DNA from: a virus
DNA length: 48,249 bases
Virus record (IMG/VR): IMGVR_UViG_3300021090_000003
Coordinates: 1-48,249 of that record
Strand: one strand, 5' to 3'
Below, one piece after another: positions 16,396-22,635 of this stretch. Below the pieces are notes generated by a model that made no database searches, was not told the DNA's origin, and worked only from the letters and a program-made list of their open reading frames with translations. The first letter of the stretch is position 1. Every line of letters starts with the position of its first letter. Position numbers and translations under genes: made by a program.

Positions 16396-16462
16396 AGATC
16401 AAGGCCCCCAGGCGTGTGACTCGCCGGTTGATGGAGCTGCGAAAGCTCCGGGCCAGGAGTGA

Positions 16463-16491
16463 ACCTTAGCGAGTGGGGGTGGGGTCGTCAA
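16463..16491 (-). promoter_or_regulatory. Candidate sigma70 promoter for tRNA-Trp and late unit
   Basis: On the minus strand TTGACG (16491-16486) is followed after 17 bp by TAAGGT (16468-16463). The -35 matches 5 of 6 and the -10 matches 3 of 6 consensus bases, including TA at the start and the final T. It lies about 70 bp before the tRNA 5' end. Confidence 0.35.
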
Positions 16492-16508
16492 GTGGGACTC
16501 CCGATTTT

Positions 16509-16792
16509 GGGTCCCCTCGCCGTGTGCGTTTTGCCGAACATAGGGTGGGGGTGCGATTTAGTGAACATTTGGGTCCCTCCGTTCGCGGTTCTCGAATTGC
16601 GAATGGGGCGGGTGCATCGCAAATGATGCAACAGACTTTAATAGCCGTGGACCTTATTAAAACTTCGCTCGCGACATACCCCCGGCACTTGCAAAGGGGA
16701 GGGCTTTGGGTCCCTCCCGCTACCAAGGCCACTTGCTAGGGGGTGCTCAGTCTCTAGGAGGGACCCGTCGCCCTACGCCCGTCGCGGGTCCC
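16509..16792. repeat. Five GGGTCCC sites (GGGTCCCTC family)
   Basis: GGGTCCC occurs at 16509-16515, 16571-16577, 16708-16714 and 16786-16792, and in reverse orientation (GGGACCC) at 16760-16766. Three copies share TTTGGGTCCC, and four continue as GGGTCCCTC. Five near-palindromic heptamers in 284 bp is far above chance, so these are candidate binding sites for a phage or host regulator. Confidence 0.7.
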
Positions 16793-16886
16793 TCGCGGGG
16801 GGTGTATACCCCCTACCCCATAGCCCCACGCCCTGGGCAAGAGCCGTGCCAAGGGGCAGTTGGTTTAACAATAAGCAATGTACCCT

Positions 16887-16917
16887 GCATTATGTGACGC
16901 AACTACACGCATTATGT
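16887..16917. repeat. Paired direct repeats GCATTATGT, 22 bp apart
   Basis: GCATTATGT at 16887-16895 and 16909-16917. The 22-bp period equals two helical turns, so both copies face the same side of DNA. On the minus strand each reads ACATAATGC and contains a -10-like CATAAT. Confidence 0.55.
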
Positions 16918-16922
16918 CGGGT

Positions 16923-17262
16923 GCTACCGATCTACCCTACTACGGTAGCGGACGGTAGCAGGAACGGTTAGCACGCAAGTGGCTGATAGTGCATGGCGTA
17001 GGGCATAGGGGCCGGGGTGCTACCGCTGCTACCCTTAGCGCCAACTACCCGTAGCCACAAGGCACTCGTAATTCCCTCACGCCTTTTGCCCTATGCCTTT
17101 GGCTATTTAACAATCGGGTATTATTTTCATTATTGTTAAATGCTCATTTCTACACTCTTTACCCTAAAAAGAAGGGTAACAAGGTAGCTCGGGGGTTAAC
17201 TCATTGAATTAGCTTGTAACCGTAGTTGCTACCTTTGCCTACCGTACTTTAGAGTACGGTAG
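16923..17262. repeat. Repeats of GCTACCG / CGGTAGC
   Basis: GCTACCG at 16923-16929 and 17019-17025, and CGGTAGC at 16943-16949 and 16953-16959. A final inverted pair, CTACCGTACT-TTAG-AGTACGGTAG (17239-17262), is a perfect 10-bp inverted repeat. The mix of orientations and clustering suggests a second family of binding sites. Confidence 0.6.
17105..17141. repeat. AT-rich inverted repeat ATTTAACAAT / ATTGTTAAAT
   Basis: Perfect 10-bp arms at 17105-17114 and 17132-17141 around a 17-bp AT-rich centre; a third TTTAACAAT occurs at about 16863-16871. This is the most AT-rich stretch of the genome. It may be a duplex-unwinding element or part of the early promoter region. A weak sigma70-like pair, TTGGCT (17099-17104) and TATTTT (17122-17127) spaced 17 bp, overlaps it. 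Confidence 0.5.
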
Positions 17263-17271
17263 CAGGCGAAC

Positions 17272-17286
17272 TGACAAAAATTGTCA
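17272..17286. promoter_or_regulatory. Operator 1: TGACAA-AAA-TTGTCA
   Basis: A 15-bp palindrome with 6-bp half-sites. An equivalent site lies at 17314-17328, 42 bp centre to centre (four helical turns), and the pair forms a larger 19-bp inverted repeat with one mismatch. This is the arrangement expected for cooperative binding of a dimeric regulator in front of the early operon. Confidence 0.65.
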
Positions 17287-17313
17287 CAATCCGACGCAAA
17301 ATAGGTCCAAAAG

Positions 17314-17328
17314 TGACAATCTTTGTCA
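17314..17328. promoter_or_regulatory. Operator 2: TGACAA-TCT-TTGTCA
   Basis: Second copy of the TGACAA-N3-TTGTCA palindrome, about 140 bp before the first early start codon. See the first copy for spacing. No repressor gene is evident in the genome; the only protein with a helix-turn-helix-like end in the early region is the one at 22636-23304. Confidence 0.65.
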
Positions 17329-17467
17329 GTTCTAGGGCAAGCCCACGCCCATATTTTGGCTATTCTCCGCGCCGTTATGCGGTTTCCCGGAGTTGGCACG
17401 CCCCCTGCATTACTCTAGGCGAGCCCGAACAATCGGGAACGCCCAGAGACCCACCGAGGATAAAGCC

Positions 17468-17605
17468 ATGCACGTAATCGAACACATTCAACCCCTGGGC
17501 GGCGAGGATAGCCGCGCCGCATTCGTCAACGCATGGTATGCGGTCACGGGTTGCCAAGCGCTAGACGCCTGCACTGTGGCCCTGTGGTGGAGCTGGCACG
17601 AATGA
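17468..17605 (+). CDS. Early protein 1, 45 aa, unknown
   Basis: First gene of the rightward early unit. ATG at 17468 is preceded by GAGGA 7 bp upstream. The product is short, with two Cys and a Trp-rich end (WWSWHE). It overlaps the next gene as ATGA (17602-17605). I do not recognise it; by position it would be among the first proteins made after infection. Confidence 0.6.
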   Translation: MHVIEHIQPLGGEDSRAAFVNAWYAVTGCQALDACTVALWWSWHE

Positions 17606-17793
17606 GCGGCTATGCAGCCGCGCGCCGGCTCACACTCGCGCGCATGGTGGACGAGATAAACGCGCACGCAAGCCACTGGTATCAGTGGGGCCGCAGTGAC
17701 CGCATGGCCGGCCTGCAAATGGCAGTGAAGGGGCGCGAAAACGTCTACTACCGCCGCGCCTATGAATCTGAACAACGGAAGGAGCTGGCATGA
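17602..17793 (+). CDS. Early protein 2, 63 aa, unknown
   Basis: A small basic, helical protein (AAARRLTLARMVDEINAHA; YYRRAYESEQRKELA). Starts in an ATGA overlap with the previous gene and ends in another with the next. No motif recognised. The net positive charge would allow nucleic-acid binding, but nothing shows it directly. Confidence 0.6.
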   Translation: MSGYAAARRLTLARMVDEINAHASHWYQWGRSDRMAGLQMAVKGRENVYYRRAYESEQRKELA

Positions 17794-18170
17794 TGAACGA
17801 ATACCAGAAAGCCACGGCGCACTTGCCCACGTCCATAGCCCTGCGCGCGACCGAACGGGGCGCCGACAATACCCTGACGGCTATGGTTCTGGGCGACCAT
17901 CGCGACGCCCACATAATGGACGAGTTGGCGCGCGCTGCGGCCTTGCGCCGTCGCGTTGTCCGGCTGCATTCATGGATTGAGCGCCCGGACGGGCGAACGG
18001 AGTGCCACCTTACGCAGCAGGTAAAGCACCAGACCAATGCGCGCGGGCAATTGCGCGTGCTTGCCTTCGGCCGATGGCGCACGGTGCGGGATGCGGCGAG
18101 ACACCCTAACCGCGCGCTGCTGATCCGTGACGACTACACCCGCACCCGCGTATCCATTTCGGAGGTTTGA
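17790..18170 (+). CDS. Early protein 3, 126 aa, unknown
   Basis: Arg-rich protein with segments HIMDELARAAALRRRVVRLHSW and a C-terminal basic beta-like part (LAFGRWRTVRDAARHPNRALL). It starts with tandem ATG codons in an ATGA overlap. The sequence is compatible with a small nucleic-acid-binding protein, but no family is recognised. Confidence 0.6.
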   Translation: MMNEYQKATAHLPTSIALRATERGADNTLTAMVLGDHRDAHIMDELARAAALRRRVVRLHSWIERPDGRTECHLTQQVKHQTNARGQLRVLAFGRWRTVRDAARHPNRALLIRDDYTRTRVSISEV

Positions 18171-18173
18171 GCC

Positions 18174-18404
18174 GTGCGTATTGTAGAACTCACCGCGCCG
18201 TCGCATTGGGCCAGCTACCTGATAAACGGGGATGCCTCGGGCTTGGATGACGAGGACGAACAGGCCGCGGACGAGTGGATAGAGTCCCTGGGCTATGGCT
18301 CGCCGGCGGACTGCCGGGACGAGGGCTTTTTGCACTTCCACGATGCGCAGGAATTCGCGATGCCTTGCGACTGCCAGCGCTACACGTTTTTGATTCAGGA
18401 GTAA
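18174..18404 (+). CDS. Early acidic protein, 76 aa, SHWASYLINGDASG type
   Basis: GTG start at 18174 with a strong GGAGG 8 bp upstream. The opening APSHWASYLINGDASGLDDE followed by an acidic helix is a pattern I have seen in small proteins of phages, plasmids and integrative elements (a DUF6926-like family); the assignment is from memory. The protein is strongly acidic, like known DNA mimics, but no function is established. Confidence 0.6.
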   Translation: MRIVELTAPSHWASYLINGDASGLDDEDEQAADEWIESLGYGSPADCRDEGFLHFHDAQEFAMPCDCQRYTFLIQE

Positions 18405-18409
18405 CGACC

Positions 18410-19147
18410 ATGCGCAAGCGGATCATTCTCACCTGCGCCGAAGACGGCGAGTTTGGCGGTTATGGTTTGTTGCTGCCCGGCATGCACGCAGGGCACGACG
18501 TAAACCCGGCGGCCGATGGCCTACTGCTGGCGCACGACCTGTTAGAGCATCAGAACGGCGTCGCGGCCATCGGTGGGATTGACGACGAGTTAGAAGCCCT
18601 GGGCGGTATCTGGTACGTGCGCGGCCAGTTTGACGACATCAGCCGCGACGGTTCAGGCTCCGCGCATACGACGCACCAGAACATCGCGGGCGACGTTGTG
18701 CGGATGTTCCGGGATTACTTCTGCGGGGTGTACGTGAACACGACCCCACCGCGCACCCGCGCCCTGCCCGAGGCAGACGACGACTTCCGGGAGATCATCG
18801 CCGAGGCGCTGAAGCAAACGCGCGGGGAGGTTGACCGGGAGGACGCGACGCCCGAAGAGATCGCCCAGAAGGAAGCGGCCTATATCGCGGTATGCCTGCC
18901 CCGCATGCGGATTGGATACCGCAAGGCCGCGCGCCGGTTCAAGGATGCCCGCACCGCTAACCGCCTGTTCTGGGATGTGACGGACGCCGTAAACCGCGCC
19001 ATCGGCGTGCGTAGCTGGCGGGACAATGACCGGGGCCGCTCCAATGGCCTGGACTATGAGGGCCAGCAGTTCGAGCTGTCTTACACCTACGATCCGCGCA
19101 CCGGCGATTGTGCCGTGCGCTGTGATGAACACTACCCCGAGGAATGA
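18410..19147 (+). CDS. Early protein, 245 aa, unknown
   Basis: The largest product of the early cluster. The middle is acidic and helical (DDFREIIAEALKQTRGEVDRED), followed by a basic helical region (MRIGYRKAARRFKDARTANRLF). No catalytic motif or membrane span is seen. ATG at 18410 follows the upstream stop by 5 bp with AGGAG before it. Possible host-takeover protein by position only. Confidence 0.6.
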   Translation: MRKRIILTCAEDGEFGGYGLLLPGMHAGHDVNPAADGLLLAHDLLEHQNGVAAIGGIDDELEALGGIWYVRGQFDDISRDGSGSAHTTHQNIAGDVVRMFRDYFCGVYVNTTPPRTRALPEADDDFREIIAEALKQTRGEVDREDATPEEIAQKEAAYIAVCLPRMRIGYRKAARRFKDARTANRLFWDVTDAVNRAIGVRSWRDNDRGRSNGLDYEGQQFELSYTYDPRTGDCAVRCDEHYPEE

Positions 19148-19150
19148 GCC

Positions 19151-19297
19151 ATGCGTTACCGATACGCCATTGCCCTGATTGTCGCCGTTGCTTTGACGTT
19201 CTTTATCATCGCCCTGGGCAACGCCACCCACAACGCCGCGGGAGGCTACCGCGACGCATGCGGCGAGCGTGCGGGCCTACTGGGGGACGACTGCTAA
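19151..19297 (+). CDS. Membrane microprotein, 48 aa
   Basis: Starts MRYRYAIALIVAVALTFFII, a clear positively charged start plus one hydrophobic span, followed by a Cys-containing tail facing the far side (YRDACGERAGLLGDDC). It could be a membrane anchor or a secreted peptide. The gene follows the 245-residue gene by 3 bp and overlaps the next as TAATG (19295-19299), which supports translation. Confidence 0.6.
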   Translation: MRYRYAIALIVAVALTFFIIALGNATHNAAGGYRDACGERAGLLGDDC

Positions 19298-19614
19298 TGA
19301 ACGCCCACAAGCGCGCCCGAGCAATGATAGACGAGGCTCTAGCCGCGGCCCATGCGGTAGCAATGGCCGAGGTGGAGCGCATGGCCCGAGCGGCCCTGCG
19401 CAACCCTAGCAGCGGGGCCGCATCCTTCTGCATGGCTATGGGCTCGGCCTCATTCCACCGGGCGGACGGGGAACCGATCATGCACCCGGGCCGCTACCCG
19501 AATTGGGCGCGACCCATACGCCATTTTCTTGAGGACTACAGCCAGCCGCTGGGCCTATACGGTACGCCTTTGCGTATCGACGGCGCCGATGCACCCGCTT
19601 TAACTGACTGGTAA
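19297..19614 (+). CDS. Early protein, 105 aa, unknown
   Basis: A helical Ala-rich N-terminus (RARAMIDEALAAAHAVAMAEVERMARAAL) followed by a more polar, Pro/Tyr-rich half. Start is coupled to the microprotein stop by TAATG. No family recognised. Confidence 0.6.
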   Translation: MNAHKRARAMIDEALAAAHAVAMAEVERMARAALRNPSSGAASFCMAMGSASFHRADGEPIMHPGRYPNWARPIRHFLEDYSQPLGLYGTPLRIDGADAPALTDW

Positions 19615-19632
19615 CACTAAGGATTTACGACC

Positions 19633-20100
19633 ATGAGCAACGTGCGAACCATAGAACGGATGATTGTGCGCAAGGTGATTGCTGACGCCCTTGCGGCGGG
19701 CTTTGCCTTGGATGTGTACGACGGCGGGGAGTTCGTGCTTACGCGCTCCACCGATCCCGCGGCCATACTGGCGGCCATGTTCTCGACTGACGAGGACTAC
19801 TTACACTACCGCGCGCCACCGGAAGGCCCCCGCAAGGGGTGGGTGCGGTTCACCTACGGCAACGGCGGATCGGATGTTGTGTCCGACTACACGACGAACC
19901 TTGAACCCGTCATGAAGGGCGCCAGCTTGCTGGCCGACGCTATCGAAGCGGGCGATGTGCCGATCCCGACGCCCGAGGGCGAGCAGACTTTCGAGCTGCT
20001 GACGCAGGCTTTCGACCTGATGCCCACGAACACACCCGCGCGCATGAAGTGGGTGATGGCCGCGGCGGCCCTGATCGAGAGCACGAGGGCGAAGACATGA
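19633..20100 (+). CDS. Early protein, 155 aa, unknown
   Basis: Mixed alpha/beta protein with a helix-strand start (MIVRKVIADALAAGFALDVYDGGEFVLTR) and VRFTYGNGGSDVVSDYT in the middle. ATG at 19633 after an 18-bp gap; it ends in an ATGA overlap with the next gene. The start resembles small phage proteins of unknown function that fuse a helix to a single-domain beta sheet. No activity can be assigned. Confidence 0.6.
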   Translation: MSNVRTIERMIVRKVIADALAAGFALDVYDGGEFVLTRSTDPAAILAAMFSTDEDYLHYRAPPEGPRKGWVRFTYGNGGSDVVSDYTTNLEPVMKGASLLADAIEAGDVPIPTPEGEQTFELLTQAFDLMPTNTPARMKWVMAAAALIESTRAKT

Positions 20101-20579
20101 GCAAGAAGCAGCTTGCATCCGGCGACATTTTCCGCCGCAAGGGGACATGGTTCCAGGTGAACCATGTGCGCGACGACCATGCAGAGGCGCCGCACAAGAC
20201 GTGCGACGGGCATGGCGTTGTTACCGACTGGATGCCCGTGCGCGACCCACAGGAGGCGAAGAACCAGGGCCTGCGGCTACTGGCGCGGGACGGTGGGCGA
20301 GCGCTGTACTACAATTACCCGTTGTCCTTGCGCCTCGCCGTCAATGACCGCTGGGGCGGCGACGGCAAGACCATGAGCACGCGCCGGCGCCATGTGCTCA
20401 AAGACTTCAACTACCTGCGCGGCTGGTACTGCGACGAATGGCAATATGTTGGCGTCATCGTCCAGGCGCTCACCGGCAAGCACAAGGGGAATAAGGCATC
20501 CCTCTGGGCCGTCGAGTCCCTAAGTACCCGCTACCTGTCCGACGTGGCGCGCGAGTTGGCCGACGAGGTGCTGCCATGA
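20097..20579 (+). CDS. Early protein, 160 aa, unknown
   Basis: Basic protein opening SGDIFRRKGTWFQVNHVRDDH, with His and Cys residues (HAEAPHKTCDGHG) that could bind metal, and a C-terminal helical part. ATGA overlaps on both sides (20097-20100; 20576-20579). Not recognised. Confidence 0.6.
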   Translation: MSKKQLASGDIFRRKGTWFQVNHVRDDHAEAPHKTCDGHGVVTDWMPVRDPQEAKNQGLRLLARDGGRALYYNYPLSLRLAVNDRWGGDGKTMSTRRRHVLKDFNYLRGWYCDEWQYVGVIVQALTGKHKGNKASLWAVESLSTRYLSDVARELADEVLP

Positions 20580-20691
20580 ACCGCACCGCACCGAACGCCT
20601 TGAGCTGGCGGCCTGCCTCACGTTGTTCGTGGCCTGCACCGTCGTGGCCCCGCTCGGTATTCTGGCACTTATCTGGGGGATTCAGCCATGA
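20576..20691 (+). pseudogene. Frameshifted membrane microprotein (5-bp duplication)
   Basis: ATG at 20576 overlaps the upstream stop as ATGA, as for neighbouring genes, but its frame runs on as an unlikely 84-residue product overlapping the next gene. In the other frame the same DNA encodes a hydrophobic span (LAACLTLFVACTVVAPLGIL) whose stop TGA (20689-20691) forms an ATGA overlap with the next start. The frames would join if one unit of the ACCGC-ACCGC-ACCG tandem repeat (20580-20593) were removed, giving a 36-residue protein starting MNRTERLELAAC. This is a gene broken by a 5-bp duplication, a phase-variable gene, or an assembly error. Confidence 0.55.
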
Positions 20692-20888
20692 TATTTGCAC
20701 CCTGCACCTTCTACTACGCCATTGCCGGGCGATTGGTGGAAGTGACGGCGGCTTTTGCCACCGTAGCCGAGGCGAACGCCTACAACGCCGCGCACCCGGA
20801 CGAGGGGTGTCTGGCCGACTTGAGCGATAGCAACGGGCTCATTCTCATGGCGAAGCTGGCGGACTTGGGCCGCCCGTTTTCGCCGTAA
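20688..20888 (+). CDS. Early paralogue A, 66 aa
   Basis: Starts MIFAPCTFYYAIAGR, then VEVTAAF and EGCLADL, ending in a hydrophobic ILMAKLADLG segment. The next gene encodes a clear paralogue with the same landmarks in the same order, so the pair arose by tandem duplication. No signal peptide. Unknown function. Confidence 0.65.
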   Translation: MIFAPCTFYYAIAGRLVEVTAAFATVAEANAYNAAHPDEGCLADLSDSNGLILMAKLADLGRPFSP

Positions 20889-20904
20889 CCCAAGGGGCAA
20901 CGTC

Positions 20905-21093
20905 ATGATATTTGCACCTGGGACGTTCTACTACGCCATAGCGGGGCGCATGGTTGAGGTGACGGCCGCGTTCACTGACATCATGGAGTTCTACGCTCAT
21001 GTGATAACCCACCTTGACGAGGGGTGTCTGGCCGACTTGGGGAGTGTCATCCTCATGGCGAAACTGGTCGACATCCCCGGCTTCTGTAACTAA
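20905..21093 (+). CDS. Early paralogue B, 62 aa
   Basis: Shares MIFAP-TFYYAIAGR, VEVTAAF, DEGCLADL and ILMAKL with the gene just upstream; the middle section differs (TDIMEFYAHVITHL against ATVAEANAYNAAHP). AAGGGG precedes the ATG. Both copies are intact, so the pair may have diverged in target. Unknown function. Confidence 0.65.
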   Translation: MIFAPGTFYYAIAGRMVEVTAAFTDIMEFYAHVITHLDEGCLADLGSVILMAKLVDIPGFCN

Positions 21094-21108
21094 CTGAGGA
21101 TTAAGGCA

Positions 21109-21537
21109 ATGGCGATGATAAACGCATTCGGGGTGAAGGTTGCGCGGGGCATGTTTTGCACGATCAGGCGGCCCCGCGGGGACCAATGGAGCGGTACGGT
21201 TACGGCCATCCGACGCGAAGGGCTGGCTACGATGGTACACATCAACAATAGCTTCAGCGGAACCCTTGACGACGTGCTGACCGCCTGGAAGTGCCCGACG
21301 CCCGCGGACATCGCCTACGCACTGGCGAGCGATACCACGAGAGACCATAAGTTCTTCAGCCGCAACAATATGAAATTCGCAGGCGACACAATGCGAAACT
21401 TCGGAACCTTCGCGGATGACACTGGTCGCATCATCCTGTACCGTCGCAAGCCGGTGAAGCACGGGCTGACCGGCCGCTGGGTGTACGACCCCGAGCGCAA
21501 GACCCTGCGCACCGTTATAAACAGTGACTATCCGTAA
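21109..21537 (+). CDS. Early protein, 142 aa, unknown
   Basis: Contains a compact beta-type start (GMFCTIRRPRGDQWSGTVTAIRREGLATMVHI) that could be a small SH3-like barrel, then a basic C-terminal half (HGLTGRWVYDPERKTLRTV). Codon use is somewhat more A/T at third positions than in its neighbours, hinting at separate origin. ATG at 21109 with AAGG upstream. Confidence 0.6.
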   Translation: MAMINAFGVKVARGMFCTIRRPRGDQWSGTVTAIRREGLATMVHINNSFSGTLDDVLTAWKCPTPADIAYALASDTTRDHKFFSRNNMKFAGDTMRNFGTFADDTGRIILYRRKPVKHGLTGRWVYDPERKTLRTVINSDYP

Positions 21538-21540
21538 ATT

Positions 21541-21571
21541 TATCGGCCACTTTTATCGGCCATATCGGCCA
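21541..21571. repeat. Three copies of TATCGGCCA
   Basis: TATCGGCCA occurs at 21541-21549, 21554-21562 and 21563-21571, in the 61-bp gap before the next gene. GGCC-centred sites repeated three times look like a regulator-binding or iteron-like element. Confidence 0.5.
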
Positions 21572-21598
21572 CATCATCAGAGACTTACAGAGAACCAC

Positions 21599-21961
21599 AT
21601 GCCAGTAATCCACGAAATGGCGCAAGCCCTCGGCCCCACAGACCCGGCAACGTGGGCGGCGGTAGCCTTCGACTACGGTAGCGTCCTGGAGAATGCGCAG
21701 GCGCGCGTCGTCTCGGGCTACCGGCTCATAGGCGGATCGGGAACGCCCATTGCCATCATCGAATGCGTGCGCAACGAAGGCGTACAAAAGGCCCTGGAGC
21801 CCGTAATGCGCTCGCCGAACGTCGCCGGCGGGCAGTCCAGGGAGGCGCGGCACATCATTCGCGCGCTGCTGAACGCCGAGGACTACACCAGCGACATCTA
21901 CAACCACATTCGGCGCGTGTACTACGCGAACGAGTTCACCACAGGAAGCGCACGCCCATGA
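21599..21961 (+). CDS. Early protein, 120 aa, unknown
   Basis: Start MPVIHEMAQAL at 21599 chosen over a GTG at 21524 because the longer form would translate the TATCGGCCA repeats. Alpha/beta protein with ARVVSGYRLIGGSGTPIAIIE. It ends in an ATGA overlap with the next gene. The function is unknown. Confidence 0.55.
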   Translation: MPVIHEMAQALGPTDPATWAAVAFDYGSVLENAQARVVSGYRLIGGSGTPIAIIECVRNEGVQKALEPVMRSPNVAGGQSREARHIIRALLNAEDYTSDIYNHIRRVYYANEFTTGSARP

Positions 21962-22458
21962 GCCAGCCCCACCCGCTTTACCTTGCGATAAAGGCCGCCC
22001 TTAGTGTCCTGGACTACACGCACCGGCGCAAGGCCGATGCCCTGCGCATTGCCGCGGCCGAGCACTTCGATATGGTCTCGGGCGAGCCGCGAATCCCGCT
22101 CCTGATTGGTGGGGAGGGCGGGCGCACTGCATTCGACCCAGCGCGCTACCAGAAGGACGCGCAATACGTCGGGCCGGTCATCGGCATGGACTTCGGCGAC
22201 AAGGACTTTACCGTAGAGGGTTGGTATCACTTCCCCTCTGCCAAGGGGCCGGCCGTGGCATGCCGGCCGCCGATAGTTCCCTTGGGAACTCTGGAGGCTG
22301 CGCAAACCGCCGTGCAGGCGAGCGAGTCCCGAGCATGGGACAAGGCGCGGCTGGAGTTGCGGACAGTCCTGGGCGCGTTGGACGGGACGCCTGTCGAACG
22401 CATTCCGCACCCTGACGACGACAAACGGCTGAACGCGCGCGGCGGGGCGAAGGAGTGA
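21958..22458 (+). CDS. Early protein, 166 aa, unknown
   Basis: A helical start (LYLAIKAALSVLDYTHRRKADALRIAAAEHF), a central beta-rich part and a helical C-terminal end. ATGA overlap at the start and GTGA at the end (22455-22458). No recognised motif. Confidence 0.6.
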   Translation: MSQPHPLYLAIKAALSVLDYTHRRKADALRIAAAEHFDMVSGEPRIPLLIGGEGGRTAFDPARYQKDAQYVGPVIGMDFGDKDFTVEGWYHFPSAKGPAVACRPPIVPLGTLEAAQTAVQASESRAWDKARLELRTVLGALDGTPVERIPHPDDDKRLNARGGAKE

Positions 22459-22634
22459 AAATCCTCCTGCTGATCCTGTTCTACACGGCGCAGCTTGGTC
22501 TGTTCATCTGGCTGGCGCGGAAGGCTTACGCCGTCCTCGTCGCGCTGCTGGCCTGGGCCAAGTTGTTCCTGCCAACGACATCCCTTTACGTCGTCGCGGC
22601 GTTCGCGGCGTTCCTAACCGCCTTGGTGTACTGA
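22455..22634 (+). CDS. Two-span membrane microprotein, 59 aa
   Basis: GTG start at 22455 with AAGGAG just upstream. Two hydrophobic segments (KILLLILFYTAQLGLFIWL and LYVVAAFAAFLTALVY) flank a short Arg/Lys segment. Pattern of a small inner-membrane hairpin protein such as a holin, superinfection-exclusion factor or membrane-disrupting early protein; none is proven. Confidence 0.6.
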   Translation: MKILLLILFYTAQLGLFIWLARKAYAVLVALLAWAKLFLPTTSLYVVAAFAAFLTALVY

Positions 22635-22635
22635 C

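Larger units (their letters stand above)
16396..17467. other. Non-coding divergent regulatory hub, about 1.07 kb
   Basis: No credible gene lies here: the ORFs of about 88 codons at 16466-16739 on both strands have no Shine-Dalgarno sequence and unlike composition. The region is more AT-rich than the rest, especially 17100-17340. It separates leftward late genes from rightward early genes. It holds five GGGTCCC sites, at least six GCTACCG/CGGTAGC sites, paired GCATTATGT direct repeats, a 10-bp ATTTAACAAT inverted repeat and two TGACAA-N3-TTGTCA palindromes. Promoters for both arms and possibly the replication origin are expected here; origin function is inference. Confidence 0.7.

Noticed and set aside
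16466-16739. Two opposing 88-codon ORFs in the regulatory hub
   Set aside because: They lack ribosome-binding sites, overlap the GGGTCCC repeats and show no protein-like composition, so they are not called as genes.
20576-20830. 84-codon ORF starting at the ATGA overlap
   Set aside because: It overlaps the next gene by 143 bp and has an Arg/Ser/Cys-rich sequence; the other frame gives a membrane span with a precise stop overlap, so a frameshift is the better reading.
21524-21961. Longer GTG start for the 120-residue early gene
   Set aside because: It would translate the three TATCGGCCA repeats and overlap the previous gene; the ATG at 21599 is simpler.
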